Below are positions 32,771 to 36,313 of a DNA stretch of 36,313 bases, piece after piece. The notes beneath the pieces were generated by a model. That model made no database searches and was not told where the DNA came from. It saw only the letters and a program-made list of their open reading frames with translations. A program made the translations under genes and the position numbers. Location: positions 1 to 36,313 of the forward strand of contig JAGHCA010000018.1 of NCBI GenBank assembly GCA_021160725.1, written 5' to 3'. Numbering within the stretch: the first letter of the stretch is position 1; each line of letters opens with the position of its first letter. Source of the stretch: Dehalococcoidia bacterium (GTDB lineage Bacteria; Chloroflexota; Dehalococcoidia; GIF9; AB-539-J10).

Positions 32771-33003
32771 CCTTTAGAATAGTCGACGGTAGATCAACAA
32801 GCGCCATAAGAGTATCGCTAACTGAGTAAGCGACAGGGGGGGTTGCCCTCACCCCCTCCTCTCCAGGACTGATATATTGTACAAACAACACGCTAGGCTA
32901 GCCTCCCCTTACGCCAGCATCTCATCCACCTCACCTCAAGCATTGTTGCACTGGTAGTAAACTTGAGTGCTGGCGAAGCCGGGACAACCACCAAAGTCAA
33001 GGG

Positions 33004-34092
33004 CTAGACATTAAATAAGAAGGTAACTACGTCTCCATCCTGGATGATGTAGTGTTTGCCTTCCGTCCTGAGCAGACCTCTTTTACGCGCCTCAGCCAGG
33101 CTGCCGCAGCTTTCCAAATCACCATAGCTGACGACCTCAGCCCGGATAAATCCCCTTTCCATGTCGGAGTGAATCTTTCCCGCCGCTTTTGGTACCGGAG
33201 TTCCAGCTGGAACAGTCCAGGCCTTTAGCTCAGAGGAAACCGTGGTAAAGAAAGAAATCAGCCCCAGAAGGCTATAGGAAAGCTCGATAACCCGGTCCAG
33301 CGCCGGCTTGCTCAGCCCCATAGTTTCACGAAATTCCCTGGCTTCAGCATCGCTGAGCTGAGCTAGCTCCATCTCCAGCTTGCCGCACAGAGCTACCACG
33401 GCAAATTGGGGATAAAGGGAACTTATCTCACTTTCCAGTTTTGAAGCCTGTAATATCTGCTCCTCCCCTATATTAAGAATTACCAGCATGGGTTTGGCAG
33501 TAAGAAATTGATAGTTGGCCAGCATCTTCATTTCTTCCTTCGACAAACCTTGCAGTCTTATTGGTATATCTCTCTCTAGCTCCGCCTTCACCTTTTGCAA
33601 CAAAAGTTGCTCCTTTAAATAAAATTCCCGCTCTGCTGCTTTAGCCCCTTTCAAGCTGGGCTCCAGTTTGTCCAACCTTTTCTCCAAAATAGTTAAATCC
33701 GAAATAGCGAGTTCTAAATCTAAGGAAGCTATGTCTCGCTTGGGATCTATACTTCCTTCAGGATGTGGAACCTTGTCATCTTCAAAAGCTCGAACTACCT
33801 GGAGCAAGGCATCGGCGGTGGTGAGATAGTTCAAGAATTCTCCTCCGGGGCCCTCTTTGCCGAAGCCCTTGATAGAACCAGCAATATCTAGGTAACTAAC
33901 CTCTGCAGGCACAATTTTTTTGGGATGGAATATACCTTCCAGCACCGAGAGCCGGGAATCGGGCACCTTGGCTACGCCGGTATTGGGAGCCAGTGTAGGG
34001 GAATAAGCAGCAACTTCAGCCTTGCCTCTGGTCAGGGCATTAAAGATGGTCGTTTTACCGCTCTCAGGTGTCCCGATAATGGCAACCTTCAT
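33004..34092 (-). CDS. ychF: Redox-regulated ATPase YchF (Obg family)
   Basis: A TRAFAC-class P-loop protein that prefers ATP over GTP and binds ribosomes. The P-loop is GTPESGKTTIFNAL (about residues 7-20), where the usual YchF form is GLPNVGKSTLFNAL. Switch II/G3 is YLDIAGSIKGFGKEG. The NxxE motif that replaces NKxD is in VILNIGEEQI. A helical coiled coil lies in the middle (KRLDKLEPSLKGAKAAEREF). The C-terminal TGS domain ends in the canonical DGDVVTFLFNV. At 362 residues it is full length. It is transcribed divergently from holA. Its TAG stop at the canonical end shows that UAG terminates in this organism. Confidence 0.94.
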   Translation of the reverse strand: MKVAIIGTPESGKTTIFNALTRGKAEVAAYSPTLAPNTGVAKVPDSRLSVLEGIFHPKKIVPAEVSYLDIAGSIKGFGKEGPGGEFLNYLTTADALLQVVRAFEDDKVPHPEGSIDPKRDIASLDLELAISDLTILEKRLDKLEPSLKGAKAAEREFYLKEQLLLQKVKAELERDIPIRLQGLSKEEMKMLANYQFLTAKPMLVILNIGEEQILQASKLESEISSLYPQFAVVALCGKLEMELAQLSDAEAREFRETMGLSKPALDRVIELSYSLLGLISFFTTVSSELKAWTVPAGTPVPKAAGKIHSDMERGFIRAEVVSYGDLESCGSLAEARKRGLLRTEGKHYIIQDGDVVTFLFNV

Positions 34093-34147
34093 GATTATAT
34101 CCTACCATATTTTAGTTTTGTGCCTCTGCCAGGAAAAGTCGATGCTG

Positions 34148-34156
34148 TGCTAGAAT
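34148..34156 (+). promoter_or_regulatory. holA extended -10 element
   Basis: TGCTAGAAT is an extended -10 element that ends 9 nt before the holA ATG. Transcription would start only a few bases before the start codon. No -35 is apparent. Confidence 0.4.
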
Positions 34157-34165
34157 ATCAGGTAA

Positions 34166-35170
34166 ATGTTCTACATTCTCTATGGTCAGGACTCTTTCTC
34201 CCTCAATCAAGCCGTGGAGAAAATTAAAGCTGGCCTGGGCGACCGGGAGTTGGTGGCGACTAACACCACCAGCTTAGAGGGCAAGAATCTAACTTTAAGT
34301 GAACTTAGAAATAAATGTGGCGCCGCTCCTTTTTTATCCTCATACCGGCTGGTGATAGTTGATGGCTTGTTAGGGCGCTTCGAAGCAAAACAAGGCCGAC
34401 CACGGTCTGGCAGAGGTAAATCTAGAAATGGGCTGGGGGAGTGGGAAGGTCTGGCTTCTTACGTCGGGAAAATGCCGGAAACGACTGTGTTAATGCTGAT
34501 TGACAGGGATGTGAAGGGAAATAATCCTCTGTTAAAGAAGCTTTCACCGCTAGCTGAAGTAAGAACCTTCCCCTTGCTGCGAGGTAGGGATTTAAAGGTC
34601 TGGATACAGCAGCGGGTAAAGGAAGAAGGCGGCGATATCACCTCCCCAGCCGTGAAATTGCTCGCTGAACTCATAGGCGGAGACTTATGGGCGATGAATG
34701 GTGAAATCCAGAAACTAATTCTTTATGGCCAGAACTGTCCCATCAGCGAAGATGACGTCAAACAACTGGTAAGTTATGCCCAGGAGGCTAACATCTTTGC
34801 TCTGGTGGATGCAGTAGCTGAAGGACATACCGAGTTAGCCCAGCAGATACTGCATCGGCTGTATGACGACGGTATGCAACCAACACATATCCTGGCTATG
34901 ATTACCAGGCAATTCCGCTTAATAGCTCTAACCCTAGACTTGCCCAGGAGGCTATCCCGTCCACAAATTCAGGAGAGGTTAGGGCTGAAATCAAGCTACC
35001 CCCTGGATAAAACGCTTAGCCAGGCCAAACTGTATGATTTTGAGGGCGTAAAGCGGGTTTACGACAAGCTTCTGGAGACCGACTCAGCCATCAAAACTGG
35101 CAAATACAGCGATAAATTGGCTCTCGAGCTCCTGGTAACCGAACTTGCCTGTCTGAAGTTAACTGCATAA
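34166..35170 (+). CDS. holA: DNA polymerase III, delta subunit
   Basis: HolA opens the beta clamp as part of the clamp-loader complex. It starts with FYILYGQDSFSLNQAVEKIK, a typical delta start in which the P-loop position is degenerate. APFLSSYRLVIVDG and TTVLMLIDRDVKGNNPLLKKL (about residues 100-125) follow the family order. LLAELIGGDLWAMNGEIQKLILY and the C-terminal collar domain (ILAMITRQFRLIALTLDL; LLETDSAIKTGKYSDKLALELLV) are well conserved. At 334 residues it is full length. It is divergent from ychF across a 73-nt gap. Confidence 0.95.
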   Translation: MFYILYGQDSFSLNQAVEKIKAGLGDRELVATNTTSLEGKNLTLSELRNKCGAAPFLSSYRLVIVDGLLGRFEAKQGRPRSGRGKSRNGLGEWEGLASYVGKMPETTVLMLIDRDVKGNNPLLKKLSPLAEVRTFPLLRGRDLKVWIQQRVKEEGGDITSPAVKLLAELIGGDLWAMNGEIQKLILYGQNCPISEDDVKQLVSYAQEANIFALVDAVAEGHTELAQQILHRLYDDGMQPTHILAMITRQFRLIALTLDLPRRLSRPQIQERLGLKSSYPLDKTLSQAKLYDFEGVKRVYDKLLETDSAIKTGKYSDKLALELLVTELACLKLTA

Positions 35171-35205
35171 ATCATTATAGTTCTCCCTCCCTCAAACTCT
35201 TTTTG

Positions 35206-35294
35206 CCATTGCAAGCCTCGATTTATCGGGACGAGGCGATCCCATTCTCCGCTCTATCATTGCGAGCGGAGCGAATGCGGAGCATGGCAATCTT
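35206..35294. repeat. Repeat B, two copies in tandem
   Basis: CATTGCAAGCCTCGATTTAT continues CGGGACGAGGCGATCCC. A second copy starts TCATTGCGAGCGGAGCGAAT and ends GGCAATCTTG. Together with repeat D copy 6 they fill the 323-nt gap before the PCC-domain gene. Confidence 0.7.
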
Positions 35295-35303
35295 GCAAAA
35301 GAA

Positions 35304-35421
35304 CATCCTAAATACTAATCAATATCAAATGACCAAAAACCCAATGCCCAGAAGGGTTTTGAACTTTGAATTTAGATATTGGGATTTGTTTAGGATTTAG
35401 TACTTAGAGTTTAGAATTTAC
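35304..35421. repeat. Repeat D copy 6 (AT-rich)
   Basis: ATCCTAAATACTAATCAATA at the left end mirrors TTTAGGATTTAGTACTTAG at the right end. AACCCAATGCCCAGAAGGGTTTTG forms the centre. This copy shows the inverted terminal structure of the family best. Confidence 0.65.
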
Positions 35422-35493
35422 CGTGGAAAGTTGCCTCTGGCTATTCTAAAACACATTGTCCCATTTATGATAGGCTTAATTAGGAGGTTCATA

Positions 35494-35946
35494 ATGAAAG
35501 CATGTGAAGGACGAATGGGCCGGGTTTTTGTGATACGGCTGGAGGATGGGGAGGTGGTACCCGAATGTATCGAGCGGTTCGCCGAAGAGAAGGGAGTATC
35601 CGTGGGGCAGGCTATCCTGGTGGGTGGAATTGGAGGTGGCGACGTCGTTGTCGGCCCGAGACACTCGGAAGAGAAGCAGCCAGAGCCCATGCTCCTGCCC
35701 GTTGATGGAGCCCATGAAGTGGTGGGGGTGGGAGTGCTCGCCCCCGGTGAAGAAGGCAAACCGGTCTTGCATATCCATGCTGCGCTGGGGAGAGCAGGGC
35801 AGACCATGACCGGATGCCTGCGGCAGGGCGTCACCACCTGGCTCGTGGGAGAGGTTATCCTCTATGAAATCCTCGGTGCAGACATGGTACGTATCCAGGA
35901 CAAGCAGAGCAGCTTCGAGCTTCTGGAGCCAGGGGTTAATAAATAA
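35494..35946 (+). CDS. PCC/DUF296-domain protein
   Basis: A 150-residue protein of the PPC/DUF296 family, also found fused to AT-hooks in plants. The core elements are VIRLEDGEVVPECIERFAEEKGV, GQAILVGGIGGGDVVVG, PVLHIHAALGRAGQTMTGCLRQG and LVGEVILYEI. The HIHAALG histidines are typical and probably bind a metal. The prokaryotic function is unsettled. I chose ATG 35494 because TAGGAGG is at 35481-35487. The longer track start at 35431 adds 21 residues encoded by the leader. It stands alone after the repeat-filled gap. Confidence 0.92.
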   Translation: MKACEGRMGRVFVIRLEDGEVVPECIERFAEEKGVSVGQAILVGGIGGGDVVVGPRHSEEKQPEPMLLPVDGAHEVVGVGVLAPGEEGKPVLHIHAALGRAGQTMTGCLRQGVTTWLVGEVILYEILGADMVRIQDKQSSFELLEPGVNK

Positions 35947-36067
35947 AGAATTTTGTGGACATATCACCCTCACCTTAATCCTGGCCCGTCAAGCGTCAAG
36001 GGGGCTTTGCTTCAAAAGCGCCATCTATTCTAACAGTCGGATGATGGTTTTTTTAAAAGTCTACCTA

Positions 36068-36292
36068 TCATTTCCCGCCAAGATATGGCGATATTATCAT
36101 GAGGATAAGTCCAGCGAAAAATACAAGTAATATTGACCATGTATCAGCTTTTATCACTAATAATGCCAAAGAGCCAATCACACCTGCGAACCCGATACTA
36201 TATACCCATTGAAGATCTGCTCTTCTTTGTGCTGTTTTGAGAAGCATTTTTATCTCAGTCAATTCCTTCTTAATTTCATTATCTTCACCCAT
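36068..36292 (-). CDS. Small two-helix membrane protein
   Basis: A 74-residue protein. The N-terminus is charged and helical (DNEIKKELTEIKMLLKTAQRRADL, about residues 4-27). Two membrane segments follow (YSIGFAGVIGSLALLVI and WSILLVFFAGLILMIISPYL). A strong AAAGGAGG lies just before the ATG at the window edge, so I take it as real. Family not recognised. It could belong to an operon continuing beyond the window. Between it and the PCC gene (35947-36067) nothing else is visible. Confidence 0.7.
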   Translation of the reverse strand: MGEDNEIKKELTEIKMLLKTAQRRADLQWVYSIGFAGVIGSLALLVIKADTWSILLVFFAGLILMIISPYLGGK

Positions 36293-36313
36293 TAATGATT
36301 CCTCCTTTATAAG

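Noticed and set aside
32291-32891. Minus-strand ORFs of 100-108 residues at the end of the large lipoprotein.
   Set aside because: They lie antisense to the repeat units, overlap each other and have no conserved features.

Overview
This window reads as a bacterial chromosome segment. The gene set (HypC/D/E/F hydrogenase maturation, a full valine/isoleucine branch, oxygen-independent housekeeping genes, GLUG-type and InlB-like surface lipoproteins) and the large number of dispersed short palindromic repeats would fit an anaerobic, sediment- or groundwater-type member of the Chloroflexota (Dehalococcoidia-like). That placement is an inference from gene style, not from a marker gene tree. No rRNA is present; one tRNA-Glu(UUC) is.

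Layout. 1-3043 (+): the end of a phage or tail-like structural module, C-rich in composition, with a truncated duplicate gene start and repeat elements read in frame. 3053-5216: a coiled-coil protein, an MBL-fold hydrolase and an unrecognised protein. 5455-9247: prepilin peptidase, a DUF72 protein and UvrC. 9347-11754 (+): an operon of tyrosine recombinase, small membrane protein, Pcm and nitroreductase, with a clear promoter, meeting a convergent tRNA-Glu. 12125-14512: HypF. 14621-18735 (-): GLUG-repeat lipoprotein, NUDIX hydrolase, GNAT acetyltransferase, NAD kinase, HypE. 18994-20302 (-): HypD and HypC. 20582-21708: a perfect 25-bp hairpin, a promoter, a long leader, a small ORF, a pilin-like protein and a strong terminator. 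21957-29031 (+): ilvD-ilvB-ilvN, an ABC-2 exporter cassette whose ATPase is interrupted by an amber codon at the Q-loop, then ilvC. 29474-30571: a decayed sugar-nucleotidyltransferase pseudogene. 31067-32770: a large repeat-built lipoprotein. 33004-36292: YchF, HolA, a PCC/DUF296 protein and a small membrane protein.

How the genes work together. HypC/D/E/F build the Fe(CN)2CO group of [NiFe] hydrogenases, but the structural subunits and HypA/B must lie elsewhere. IlvB/N, IlvC and IlvD form the common valine/isoleucine pathway. The prepilin peptidase could process pilin-like substrates such as the 21194 protein. 

The most unusual content is the repeat landscape. At least three families of short inverted or AT-rich repeats lie between genes and also inside reading frames (tail protein, HypF, IlvB C-terminus), where they add peptide without breaking the frame. 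The second theme is gene decay: an ABC ATPase with TAG in place of its Q-loop glutamine, a pyrophosphorylase with a TAG and three frameshifts of the same direction, and a truncated duplicate of a tail gene start.
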